From: CBFGRV01 sp965651265
GTDB taxonomy: Bacteria > Bacteroidota > Rhodothermia > Rhodothermales > VXPQ01
Reading direction: 5' to 3'
DNA: 33,562 bases
NCBI GenBank assembly: GCA_965651265.1
Contig: CBFGRV010000034.1
Coordinates: forward strand, 1 to 33,562
The notes under the pieces are model-generated. The model did not search any database. It was given only the letters and a program-made list of their open reading frames with translations, and was not told where the DNA came from. The translations under genes and the position numbers were made by a program. This document shows, piece by piece, positions 1 to 7,422 of the stretch. Within the stretch, counting starts at the first letter, position 1. Each line of letters opens with the position of its first letter.

Positions 1-2096
1 CCCCGCCCATCCTACTCCGGCATGGCCTGGAGGGCATTTCCGCCACGATCGTCGATTCGATCGACCGTCACGACCACAATCTCCAGATGTATCCCCTGGA
101 AAATGTGGAGGCGATCGCAAATCAGGCACGGGCGGCCGGCCTCCCGTGGTTCTACAGCAGGCACACGACCGATCGATACGAGGGGCTGCTGGACGAGACC
201 AACGTGCCGCTCGTCAACTACAACTTCGGAGTGCATCGAAATCCAGTCACCACCGCGCAGGCGGCGCTGGCTTTCTTCAACTCCTACCTGACGACTGGCG
301 AGGCCCGGGATTCGCTCGTCTTCATGGCGAACGTACAATGGCTCCTCGACAACCATGACGACTTCTACCTGCGATACGATTTCGACTGGACCCACGCCGG
401 CCGCTTTTTGCCAAAGGGGTGGGTCTCCGCCATGGCGCAAGGTGAAGCGCTCGCCGTCATGTCGGCGGCGTTTCATCTAACGCGCGATTCTACCTACTTC
501 GAGGCCGCAACCGGCTTTTTCAGGACCATGTACTCCAATGCCGGAGACACGTGGACGATCGTCGTCGACGCGAATGGGTACTATTGGCTGGAGGAATATC
601 CGAACGCCGACCGATGCCACGTCCTGAACGGAATGCTGTTCGGCCTGTGGGGCCTCTGGAACTATTACGTGATCTCCGGGGACACCTTCGCCCTGGAGCT
701 GTTTCGAGCCGGAATCGCCTCGATCGTTGACCACATCGACTTCTGGAATCTGCCGGGCCGCAACGATTCCCGATACTGCCTGCACGGACTACGATACGAG
801 TACTATCACGACACGCACCTGCAGCAACTCAACGATTATCTCACCGTCTTCGACGTTCCGGCGTTGGCACAGGCCGTCGAACGCCTCCAGGAATACGAGC
901 AGTGGCACCTGATGCCCAGTGCGCTAGATCTTGGGTATGTTCTGGCCGGAACGGTGGCGCGCGACACCGTCACAATCTACAGCACCGGGACCGGACCGCT
1001 CGAGCTGACGAAGATCCAAACTGATTCGCCCTCCTGGTCGGTCGGAATTGAACAGGCGTCTGTCGCACCGGGAGATTCGCTGCGGCTGCCGATCGAGCTC
1101 GCTGCAGACTCTCCGGGCCGCGCTAGCTGCCGCATCACGATGGAGCACAGTTTTTCGCCGCAGATCATCCTGTATGCGTCGGCCCAGGTGGTTCCGGAGC
1201 CTCTTTTCCTCGATGGTTCGTCCGTATCGTTCGATCCGATCGTTGCGTTGAATTCGGATGCCCGCACCATCCCCATCGTGAATCTGACCGACGTCGCTGT
1301 CGCCGTCGACACGGCGTACGCCGATCATCCATACTTCAACGTCACGGGGACCTGGGGAGATGTCGCAGCGGGGGAAATCGCAGAGCTTTCGCTCGTCTAT
1401 ACTCCGCTGACCGTCGGCGAGCATGCGGCCATCATCACCGCTGTGATCGATGATGTCCCGAGGCAGGCCCTCATCCAGGCACGAGCCGAGCACCCGCTCC
1501 GGGTCGGTTTGCCAGATCCGCCGGGTCTCATGGACTTCGGCTCCGTAGAGGCGGGTGTTTCCGACACGCTCACCCTCGACGTTGAGAACCTGAGCGATCA
1601 CGACGTGGGGCCGATCGAAGTCACCACCACGACGGATGTCTTCTCCGCGCCTGGCTCCCATTTCATGCTTGGACCGCGGGCCCATTGGCCTCTGCTCGTG
1701 GTTTTTCATCCTCCGGGAGAGGGCCAGTTTGAGGCGCAGCTTCTCATCTCCTCGCCCGTCTCATCGGAGCCTATCACGCTGACGCTTCGCGGCACATCGG
1801 GGATCGAGGTAAACGCGGAGTCGCCGCGATCTCCCTCACACCTCGGGATCACCGTGTACCCAAACCCTACGGCAGGTAGAGCCACCGTCGAGCTCGATCT
1901 CGATCGCCCCTCCGCCGTTCGCATTCAGCTCTTCGACGCACTCGGGCGCGGTATGGCGATGCTATTGGATGAGGTGCGTCCGGCCGGGTCGTACACGATG
2001 GTTGCCGACCTATCGCACCTGCCGGCCGGGGTCTATTTCGTTCGATTGGAGGCAGACGACCGGCGTGAGACTCGGCGCCTCATGATCCTTCCCTGA
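1..2096 (+). CDS. D-glucuronyl C5-epimerase-like secreted protein with T9SS sorting domain, 5' partial
   Basis: The frame is open from base 3, so the true start and any signal peptide lie before the window; the ATG at 87 is internal. The first ~300 visible residues match the C-terminal (alpha/alpha) domain of D-glucuronyl C5-epimerases: GWVSAMAQGEALAV, GYYWLEEYPN, VLNGMLFGLWGLWNYY and RYEYYHDTHLQQL. The last resembles the tyrosine-rich active-site stretch of animal heparosan epimerases. Family enzymes invert C5 of glucuronic acid within a polysaccharide. Beta-sandwich Ig/ASH-like segments follow (SVEAGVSDTLTLDVENLS). The C-terminus is a type A T9SS sorting domain (VYPNPTAGRATVELDL, LPAGVYFVRLEA), so the protein is probably exported across the outer membrane. 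The substrate is unknown; a lyase or unsaturated-glucuronyl hydrolase-like alpha/alpha enzyme is a weaker alternative. Confidence 0.82.
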   Translation, partial: PPILLRHGLEGISATIVDSIDRHDHNLQMYPLENVEAIANQARAAGLPWFYSRHTTDRYEGLLDETNVPLVNYNFGVHRNPVTTAQAALAFFNSYLTTGEARDSLVFMANVQWLLDNHDDFYLRYDFDWTHAGRFLPKGWVSAMAQGEALAVMSAAFHLTRDSTYFEAATGFFRTMYSNAGDTWTIVVDANGYYWLEEYPNADRCHVLNGMLFGLWGLWNYYVISGDTFALELFRAGIASIVDHIDFWNLPGRNDSRYCLHGLRYEYYHDTHLQQLNDYLTVFDVPALAQAVERLQEYEQWHLMPSALDLGYVLAGTVARDTVTIYSTGTGPLELTKIQTDSPSWSVGIEQASVAPGDSLRLPIELAADSPGRASCRITMEHSFSPQIILYASAQVVPEPLFLDGSSVSFDPIVALNSDARTIPIVNLTDVAVAVDTAYADHPYFNVTGTWGDVAAGEIAELSLVYTPLTVGEHAAIITAVIDDVPRQALIQARAEHPLRVGLPDPPGLMDFGSVEAGVSDTLTLDVENLSDHDVGPIEVTTTTDVFSAPGSHFMLGPRAHWPLLVVFHPPGEGQFEAQLLISSPVSSEPITLTLRGTSGIEVNAESPRSPSHLGITVYPNPTAGRATVELDLDRPSAVRIQLFDALGRGMAMLLDEVRPAGSYTMVADLSHLPAGVYFVRLEADDRRETRRLMILP

Positions 2097-2233
2097 CGGG
2101 CACGTAGGCAAATCTTCTCAGCGAGATTCCGCAATTTTGCGCGGCGAAATCCGGCCGCTCACCTATGAAGGAAGTGGGCCGCGGGTTCGATACCAGATTA
2201 CACGGTCGAATCTATCAGCCCTGAGGCACCATC

Positions 2234-2521
2234 ATGAAGGAATCGGTAAGCGGCAAACCCCTCATCGAGCTGTTGTGGATGGCGATGGAGAGAGGCATCA
2301 TTCGCAAGTGGTCGGTCAACGGCCCCAACGTCCTTCTCCACCGAGGCTCGGTAAGGTTTTCCGTGCCGGCCATATCCGCAGGATCGTTCCTGCGCCAGCT
2401 CCTGATCGATCACGAGGGCTCCACGATGTGGAACGCTTACCGTCGCGCGGAAAATCCGGAGACCCTTTCGGCACCGCCGCCCCCCGACCTGAACAGTGCG
2501 CGCCCGGGCGTTAGTGCGTGA
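2234..2521 (+). CDS. hypothetical protein, 95 aa
   Basis: Not recognised. ATG at 2234 is preceded by GAGG at 2223-2226 with 7-nt spacing, which decides this frame over an overlapping ORF at 2137-2514. The protein begins MKESVSGKPL, has no signal peptide or membrane segment, is mixed alpha/beta in the first ~75 residues, and ends in a proline-rich tail (APPPPDL). It sits alone between the epimerase gene and two hairpins. A small cytoplasmic protein is plausible, but no family can be named. Confidence 0.5.
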   Translation: MKESVSGKPLIELLWMAMERGIIRKWSVNGPNVLLHRGSVRFSVPAISAGSFLRQLLIDHEGSTMWNAYRRAENPETLSAPPPPDLNSARPGVSA

Positions 2522-2544
2522 CTCGTGTGTTGTGGTGTGTTTAT

Positions 2545-2564
2545 GACAGGCGCCGCTGCCTGTC
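2545..2564 (+). terminator. 7-bp stem-loop downstream of the 95-aa gene
   Basis: GACAGGC (2545-2551) and GCCTGTC (2558-2564) are perfect complements around a 6-nt loop. There is no T-run, so it is not a classical intrinsic terminator alone, but it lies 15 nt before one and may reinforce it or protect the 3' end. Confidence 0.45.
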
Positions 2565-2578
2565 GAGATGCAAAAAAA

Positions 2579-2618
2579 GGGGCATGGAGTGATTAGGCTC
2601 CACGCCCCTTTTCCTTTT
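2579..2618. terminator. bidirectional rho-independent terminator
   Basis: GGGGC-A-TGGAG (2579-2589) pairs with CTCCA-C-GCCCC (2598-2608) with one A/C mismatch and an 8-nt loop. It is followed by a T-rich tract (2609-2618) on the + strand and preceded by A7 (2572-2578), which is a T-run on the - strand. It lies between the + strand gene ending at 2521 and the - strand gene ending at 2648, so it can serve both. Confidence 0.85.
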
Positions 2619-2647
2619 GTGTGCCACCGAGTATTCGGTTCAGCCGA

Positions 2648-2857
2648 TCAAGCGGCCTGATTCTTATCAGCGCCGGGCACCGAAACGAGGGTGAATGCCG
2701 GAGTCACGTAAGGCTCCGGCTTAACTGGTTTTTGGGATGCCGCGGCCCCGACGCCCGCCGGCTCGCCGGTGTGCTTCAGGAGGTTTCCGGCTATCGCCAC
2801 AAACGAGAAGGCGATAATGATAAACAGGATAATGACCTGAGCCAGGATTTCGATCAT
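2648..2857 (-). CDS. small single-pass membrane protein, 69 aa
   Basis: Not recognised. From the ATG at 2857 the protein starts MIEILAQVIILFIIIAFSFV, a strong transmembrane helix at about residues 3-27, followed by a short charged/glycine-rich region and a proline-rich tail (KPVKPEPYVTP) likely to be soluble. The frame extends upstream to a GTG at 2920, giving 90 aa; neither start has a good ribosome-binding site. I prefer ATG because the helix then begins at the N-terminus, as in many small membrane proteins. Its 3' end abuts the bidirectional terminator. Confidence 0.5.
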   Translation of the reverse strand: MIEILAQVIILFIIIAFSFVAIAGNLLKHTGEPAGVGAAASQKPVKPEPYVTPAFTLVSVPGADKNQAA

Positions 2858-3328
2858 GGTATTGGGGATCGTCGTGAGTATCCACGACACCCCTTGGCCA
2901 TTATCGTGCCGGGGCAGCACTCCAGAGGGGAAACCTGGCCTTTCGGCCCTGAGGCGTTACGAAATCACCCCCAGGCAGAAGATCTTACCGCCCGGGGCAA
3001 TTCGTTCCGATCTTGCGATTCTGAGAGATTCTTACAGGGATCCGAGGAATTGCCAGAACGAGAAGATGTGGCGGTTCCGGCGCCAGGCATAGAAGCGAAA
3101 ACGAAGCAGTGAAAACATAGGATACCTCACACGACTAACGAGATACGTACTACGATCCTTTTGGCGCGGCGTTACGTTTTACCGCGCTGAAAAATGGTAC
3201 GAATTTCCTCGGCGGGTGGCTGTCGGGGATGCGACAAACATTGACGCTGCCGCGAAAAAAGAGGAATCGTCGAATGAGAGGCCGTCTCTCCGGCGCCGAA
3301 TGCCCGCCCGCCGAAGACCTTCGCTGCG
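2858..3328. other. intergenic region holding only the 28-aa mini-ORF and a hairpin
   Basis: Apart from the mini-ORF at 3032-3118 and a GCGCGG/CCGCGC stem (3164-3169 with 3182-3187, 12-nt loop, no T-run), I see no supported gene. Plus-strand ORFs here have atypical composition and no ribosome-binding site. The stretch upstream of the mini-ORF (about 3130-3210) is less G+C-rich and is the likely promoter zone for leftward transcription. Confidence 0.4.
3032..3118 (-). CDS. putative 28-aa small protein (basic, aromatic)
   Basis: On the - strand an ATG at 3118 is preceded by GAGGT (plus-strand 3124-3128) with 5-nt spacing, a better ribosome-binding site than that of the larger ORF downstream. 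The 28-codon frame begins MFSLLRFRFYAWRRNRH and ends FSFWQFLGSL before TAA at 3032-3034. It is rich in Phe, Trp and Arg, suggesting an amphipathic membrane-associated peptide. It lies about 175 nt upstream of the small membrane protein on the same strand, so it could be a leader peptide or a separate small gene. The composition could also arise by chance. Confidence 0.4.
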   Translation of the reverse strand: MFSLLRFRFYAWRRNRHIFSFWQFLGSL

Positions 3329-4468
3329 TTACACGCGGAATCGTATGCAGACGGGTGACGGAAGACTGATTTCCGAGCCCGTCTCCCTCAACGATCCCGA
3401 TTCGAGATCGATGGCGAACACGACGATGTTGTCAGACCTCTGATTCGCCGCAAGCAGAAACTGCCCCGTTGGATCGAGGGCAAAGTTGCGGGGCCAATCC
3501 CCACCAGTCGAGATGTGTTGGATGACATCGAGAGAGCCGGACTCCGCTACAGCAAGCACCACGATGGAATTGTGGCCACGGTTGGAGCCGTAAACAAACC
3601 GGCCGTCGGCCGACACGTGGATGTCGGCGCAGATATTCGTACCCTCAAAGTCGGAGGGGAGCGTTGAGATCGTTTCGAGTGGCTCCATCGCACCCTCTGC
3701 ATAGCGAAAGCTGGTGATCGTCGAGTCCAGCTCGTTGATGACGAAGGCCATGGATCCGGAAGGATGGAAGGCGACGTGTCGCGGTCCCGCGCCCGGGTGG
3801 AGGTCGGCGGCGCCGACGCGAGTCAGCTTGCCTCCATCCAACCGGTAGATGACGACCTGGTCGATCCCGAGGTCGACGGCCAGCACGTGGGCGCCCTCGG
3901 GGTCCGGGATGATGCAGTGGGCATGCGGCGCCTCCTGGCGCCGGGCGTTGACGCTCGAGCCCTCGTGCTGCTGGATGGACGAGGCCGCCGCCAGCCGGCC
4001 ATCGGACTCCACTGGAAACGCGGCGACATTGCCGCCCAGATAATTGGCGACCAGGACGTATTCGCCGTCGCGAGTGGTGCTCACGTAGCAGGGTGCGCCT
4101 CCGTGGGTCGGCTGCGCATTCAGCTCACGCAGCGCGCCGTCTTCCGACTCGATCGCGTACGCGTAGACCCCGCCACCCTCCGCCCCCCCGAATTCGGTCG
4201 TTTCGCTCACGGCGAAGAGCAACGGTCTGGTCGGATGCAGTGCGAGATAAGACGGATTCTCGATGCCCCCGGTCGCCCCGAGAACCTCGATGGCGCCGCT
4301 AGACGCGTCGAAAACGCACTGATAGATCCCTTCACTACCGTTATCGGTGTACGTGCCGGCGTAGAACATGAGGGGCTTGCGCCGAAGGCCACGGCGCATC
4401 ATGCCGATGCCAACGGGTACGGCGGCAGCGCGGCCAAGGAATGCACGGCGAGTCATCAGGTGGGACAT
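3329..4468 (-). CDS. lactonase, 7-bladed beta-propeller (6-phosphogluconolactonase type), exported
   Basis: This protein of 379 aa belongs to the Lactonase_7-bladed (PF10282) family, whose members hydrolyse 6-phosphogluconolactone or related sugar lactones. Family hallmarks visible are MFYAGTYTDNGSEGIY, NPSYLALHPTRPLLFAV, APHAHCIIPDPEGAHVLAVD and GPRHVAFHPSGSMAFVIN. The N-terminus MSHLMTRRAFLGRAAAV is a twin-arginine-type leader, so the enzyme is probably exported and may act on free sugar lactones instead of the cytoplasmic pentose-phosphate intermediate. I chose ATG at 4468 because GGAG lies 7 nt upstream; the longer TTG start at 4492 would bury the leader. It diverges from the propeller gene at 4643. 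Lactones made by the sugar dehydrogenases nearby would be plausible substrates (inference). Confidence 0.88.
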   Translation of the reverse strand: MSHLMTRRAFLGRAAAVPVGIGMMRRGLRRKPLMFYAGTYTDNGSEGIYQCVFDASSGAIEVLGATGGIENPSYLALHPTRPLLFAVSETTEFGGAEGGGVYAYAIESEDGALRELNAQPTHGGAPCYVSTTRDGEYVLVANYLGGNVAAFPVESDGRLAAASSIQQHEGSSVNARRQEAPHAHCIIPDPEGAHVLAVDLGIDQVVIYRLDGGKLTRVGAADLHPGAGPRHVAFHPSGSMAFVINELDSTITSFRYAEGAMEPLETISTLPSDFEGTNICADIHVSADGRFVYGSNRGHNSIVVLAVAESGSLDVIQHISTGGDWPRNFALDPTGQFLLAANQRSDNIVVFAIDLESGSLRETGSEISLPSPVCIRFRV

Positions 4469-4642
4469 GGCGGTCTCCGATGGGCGAATCAAGCGTGAAA
4501 GATAGCGACCGTCTAATCGATGCGCATCAGCGGGCCCAATGACGAACTGTGCTCAGCGGGGCATCCTCGTCGACCCCGGTGGCGCGCCGCGGCGGGCCCG
4601 AGTATCTTGGCACTATCCAAAAGGTCTTTCTTGCAGGTCGCC

Positions 4643-6106
4643 ATGAAGTGGATGATGCTTATCGTCGCCGGATTGTTCACGCTGGGTTCGGCCCACGCGC
4701 AGTCGCTCGGATGGTTCGAGATGCAGACGGCCCTCGGCGGGGCTTTTGCCGGAAGCGCCAAATACGAGGCCGAGGCGCAGACGTATCATCTTCGCGGGCC
4801 CGAGGGCGTGGAGGAGCCGGGTGCGGCGCATCTTCTTGCGCGACGGCTGGATGGCGACTTCATCCTGCGGGCGGAGGTGGCCGGCGAAGCGGCTTCCGGT
4901 GAGTGGGGATGGATGATCCGCGACAGCGTCGATGCTGCATCCGCGTATGTGGCAGCCGTCATCAAGGCGGATGGAATCCCGGCCTTGAGGGTACGGCAGT
5001 CGGCCGGCGCTCCGGAGGTGACGACGTCGGCGGCAGCGCCCGTTGGTGGCACGCCGGATATCCTGCAGCTGGAGCGGCAGGGAGGGCGATTCATCCTGAA
5101 GACAGCCGTGCGGGGGGAGGAGTTCAGCCGCCCGGTCAGCGTCGATATGAACCTGTCGGACGAGGTCGTCGCTGGGCTCTTCTCCGGCGCCGGCGGCGAG
5201 GTGAACCTCTCCAATGTGCGCATCGTCGTGCCGCCGGGCCCCGACGATACGCCTTACCAGGACTACCTCGGGAGCAATCTGGAGATTCTGGATGTGGACA
5301 CGGGCGAGCGCACCATCGTATATCGCTCGGACCAGTCGATCCAGGCGCCGAACTGGACGCCCGACGGGCGTGCGCTGATCTACAACAGCAACGGCCTGCT
5401 ATACCGCTTCGACCTGGAGAGCGGCGAGTCGACCGTCATCGACACGGATTTCGCCACGCGCAACAACAATGACCACGTGATTTCATTCGACGGCACCATG
5501 CTCGGGATCAGCCACCATCCACCAGAGCATGACGGGCAGTCGATCGTCTACACGGTGCCGATCGACGGCGGGACGCCGAAGAAGATCACGGAGAGGGGAC
5601 CCTCTTATCTGCACGGATGGTCGCCGGACGGGCGCTTCCTCACCTACACGGCGTTACGGGATGGGGACTATGACATCTACATCATCCCCGCCGAAGGGGG
5701 CGAGGAGATCCGCCTGACCGACGCGCCCGGCCTCGACGACGGCTCCGAGTACTCGCCCGATGGCGAGTACATCTATTTCAATTCCGTGCGGACCGGGACG
5801 ATGGAGATCTGGCGAATGCGCCCCGACGGCAGCGAACAGGAGGCGCTCACGGATGATCACCTCAACAACTGGTTTCCGCACGTATCGCCGGACGGAAGCC
5901 GGATCGTTTTCCTGTCGTACCTGCCGGATGTCGCGCCCGATGACCATCCATTTTACAAGCAAGTCTACTTGCGCATGATGCCTGCCGACGGCGGCGATCC
6001 GAGGGTCATCGCATACCTCTTTGGCGGGCAGGGGACCATCAATGTGCCCTCATGGTCGCCCGACGGACGGCGCATCGCGTTCGTGAGCAACACGGATCTG
6101 CTGTAA
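4643..6106 (+). CDS. secreted TolB-like (PD40) beta-propeller protein
   Basis: The protein is 487 aa. ATG at 4643 is preceded by AGGT and starts a clear signal peptide (MKWMMLIVAGLFTLGSAHAQ, cleavage after AHA). Residues ~25-195 look like a concanavalin/LamG-type sandwich of the DUF1349 style (EWGWMIRDSVDAASAYVAAV). Residues ~210-487 carry about six TolB/PD40 repeats with the W/YSPDGR signature: NWTPDGRALIYNS, GWSPDGRFLTYTA, YSPDGEYIYFNS, HVSPDGSRIVFLS, SWSPDGRRIAFVSN. There are no catalytic residues to point to; such propellers usually bind proteins or carbohydrates in the periplasm. An upstream in-frame ATG at 4520 would add 41 non-signal residues and is less likely. Confidence 0.85.
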   Translation: MKWMMLIVAGLFTLGSAHAQSLGWFEMQTALGGAFAGSAKYEAEAQTYHLRGPEGVEEPGAAHLLARRLDGDFILRAEVAGEAASGEWGWMIRDSVDAASAYVAAVIKADGIPALRVRQSAGAPEVTTSAAAPVGGTPDILQLERQGGRFILKTAVRGEEFSRPVSVDMNLSDEVVAGLFSGAGGEVNLSNVRIVVPPGPDDTPYQDYLGSNLEILDVDTGERTIVYRSDQSIQAPNWTPDGRALIYNSNGLLYRFDLESGESTVIDTDFATRNNNDHVISFDGTMLGISHHPPEHDGQSIVYTVPIDGGTPKKITERGPSYLHGWSPDGRFLTYTALRDGDYDIYIIPAEGGEEIRLTDAPGLDDGSEYSPDGEYIYFNSVRTGTMEIWRMRPDGSEQEALTDDHLNNWFPHVSPDGSRIVFLSYLPDVAPDDHPFYKQVYLRMMPADGGDPRVIAYLFGGQGTINVPSWSPDGRRIAFVSNTDLL

Positions 6107-6113
6107 CATGCCA

Positions 6114-6170
6114 CCTCGTAGGTCTGTATAGGCGACCTCATCGTTCTTCTATACAGACAAACCGAGGAGG
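6114..6170 (+). promoter_or_regulatory. long dyad overlapping the methyltransferase ribosome-binding site
   Basis: GTCTGTATAG (6122-6131) and CTATACAGAC (6149-6158) are a perfect 10-bp inverted repeat with a 17-nt loop. An outer pair CCTCG (6114-6118) / CGAGG (6163-6167) extends it across a 3x4 internal loop and covers part of the Shine-Dalgarno GAGGAGG (6164-6170) of the gene starting at 6177. There is no T-run, so a terminator is unlikely. It may be an RNA switch or a DNA operator. Confidence 0.55.
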
Positions 6171-6176
6171 TATGAC

Positions 6177-7274
6177 ATGATCTCCGAAGTTGAAAATGCC
6201 CGGCGAATTATCGCCGACGAACGGCCGTTCGATGAATGGTTCATGAACGCCATGAACAATGCGGCCACCGTTCTTCTGCTGTCCATCGGCCATCGAACCG
6301 GATTGTTCGACACGATGGCGGAGGGCGACTGGATGACAGCGGATGAGCTGGCCGAGCGCGCGGCGCTTCAGCCGCGATACATTCGCGAGTGGCTGGCGGG
6401 GTTGACGACGGCGCGCATCATCGAGATCGACGATCGAAGCCGATACCGTTTGCCGGAGGAGCATGCCAAGTTCCTCCGGAGAGACGAGAAGGGGGTTTCG
6501 ATGGCCGCCATGACGCAGTTTTTCGGGGTGCTCGGCAGCGTCGAAGAGGATGTGGTCAAGAGCTTCCGCGAGGGCGGCGGCGTCCCCTATTCGGCCTTCA
6601 AAGGCTTCCACGCGTTCATGGCCGAAGACAGCTACGCCTCCGTGGTTGCCGCGCTGCAGGATTCCATCCTGCCACTCATTCCCGGGCTCTCGAAGCAGCT
6701 CGAGGCGGGTATTCGGGTGCTCGACGTGGGCTGCGGTCGCGGTCTCGCCATGATCTCGCTCGCGGAGATGTACCCCGAGAGCCGATTTGAGGGCTTCGAT
6801 CTCTCCGAGGAGGCCATCGAATGGGCGTCCGATGAGGCGGCCCGCCGATGCTTGACGAACGTCTCGTTCACCGTGCGCGATGCGAGTGTTTTCGACCGCA
6901 CGGCCGAGCCGGAGGCCTACGACGTCGTGACCACCTTCGACGCTGTGCACGATCAGGCGAAACCGCTTGCCGTCCTGAAGGGCATCGGTCGAACGCTGAA
7001 ACCCGGCGGCATCTATCTAATGCAGGACATCCATGCCCACAGCGACGTCCAAGACAACCTCGATCACCCGGCCGCGCCGCTGCTCTACACCATCTCCTGC
7101 ATGCATTGCATGACGGTCTCGCTCGCACAGGGCGGAGACGGTCTCGGGACGATGTGGGGGCAGGAGACAGCTCTGAAGTATCTGGAGGATGCCGGATTCA
7201 CGGACGTGGAGATCAGGCAGCTCGAGCACGACCCGCTGAACGACTACTACATCGCGCGCAAGGACGCCCGCTAG
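6177..7274 (+). CDS. class I SAM-dependent methyltransferase with N-terminal winged helix
   Basis: The protein is 365 aa. A strong GAGGAGG precedes ATG 6177. Residues ~20-100 form a dimerisation/winged-helix region (GLFDTMAEGDWMTADELAERA, YIREWLAGLTTARI) as in O-methyltransferase-like and Rv2258c-type proteins. Residues ~175-300 are the Rossmann methyltransferase domain: motif I LDVGCGRG (182-189), acidic end of strand 2 FEGFDLS, motif IV region YDVVTTFDAVHDQ, and LKPGGIYLMQD. It has no signal peptide, so it is cytoplasmic. A Cys/Met/His-rich stretch, SCMHCMTVSLA, is notable in the substrate-side region. The substrate cannot be read from sequence; small phenolic or thiol compounds are possible. 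It is monocistronic, with a hairpin before it and an intrinsic terminator after it. Confidence 0.87.
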   Translation: MISEVENARRIIADERPFDEWFMNAMNNAATVLLLSIGHRTGLFDTMAEGDWMTADELAERAALQPRYIREWLAGLTTARIIEIDDRSRYRLPEEHAKFLRRDEKGVSMAAMTQFFGVLGSVEEDVVKSFREGGGVPYSAFKGFHAFMAEDSYASVVAALQDSILPLIPGLSKQLEAGIRVLDVGCGRGLAMISLAEMYPESRFEGFDLSEEAIEWASDEAARRCLTNVSFTVRDASVFDRTAEPEAYDVVTTFDAVHDQAKPLAVLKGIGRTLKPGGIYLMQDIHAHSDVQDNLDHPAAPLLYTISCMHCMTVSLAQGGDGLGTMWGQETALKYLEDAGFTDVEIRQLEHDPLNDYYIARKDAR

Positions 7275-7285
7275 TGCTAGCGGGC
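7266..7285 (+). other. perfect 9-bp inverted repeat across the methyltransferase stop codon
   Basis: GCCCGCTAG (7266-7274, including the TAG stop) is complementary to CTAGCGGGC (7277-7285) with a 2-nt spacer (or 8 bp with a 4-nt loop). It would form a very stable RNA hairpin just before the intrinsic terminator at 7321. Confidence 0.5.
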
Positions 7286-7320
7286 CGCAGGTAGCGGGCG
7301 GCCGCGCCATAAGCCTGATC

Positions 7321-7344
7321 GCCGTCCGGCGGAGACGGCTTTTT
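7321..7344 (+). terminator. rho-independent terminator
   Basis: GCCGTC (7321-7326), a 7-nt loop, GACGGC (7334-7339), then TTTTT (7340-7344). It lies 46 nt after the methyltransferase stop and closes that unit. Confidence 0.82.
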
Positions 7345-7422
7345 CACGTAACCCAGCGCGACGCATGGTAACGAACCATGGTTGAGCGTGGATGAAGCTT
7401 ACGCGACGGGCATGCGACGGCT

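Noticed and set aside
2175..2215. GGGTTCGATACC, resembling a tRNA T-loop
   Set aside because: No matching acceptor, D or anticodon arms can be folded around it.
2137..2514. 125-codon ORF overlapping the 95-aa gene
   Set aside because: It lacks a ribosome-binding site and is Arg/Pro-rich shadow sequence; the 2234 frame has GAGG at the right distance.
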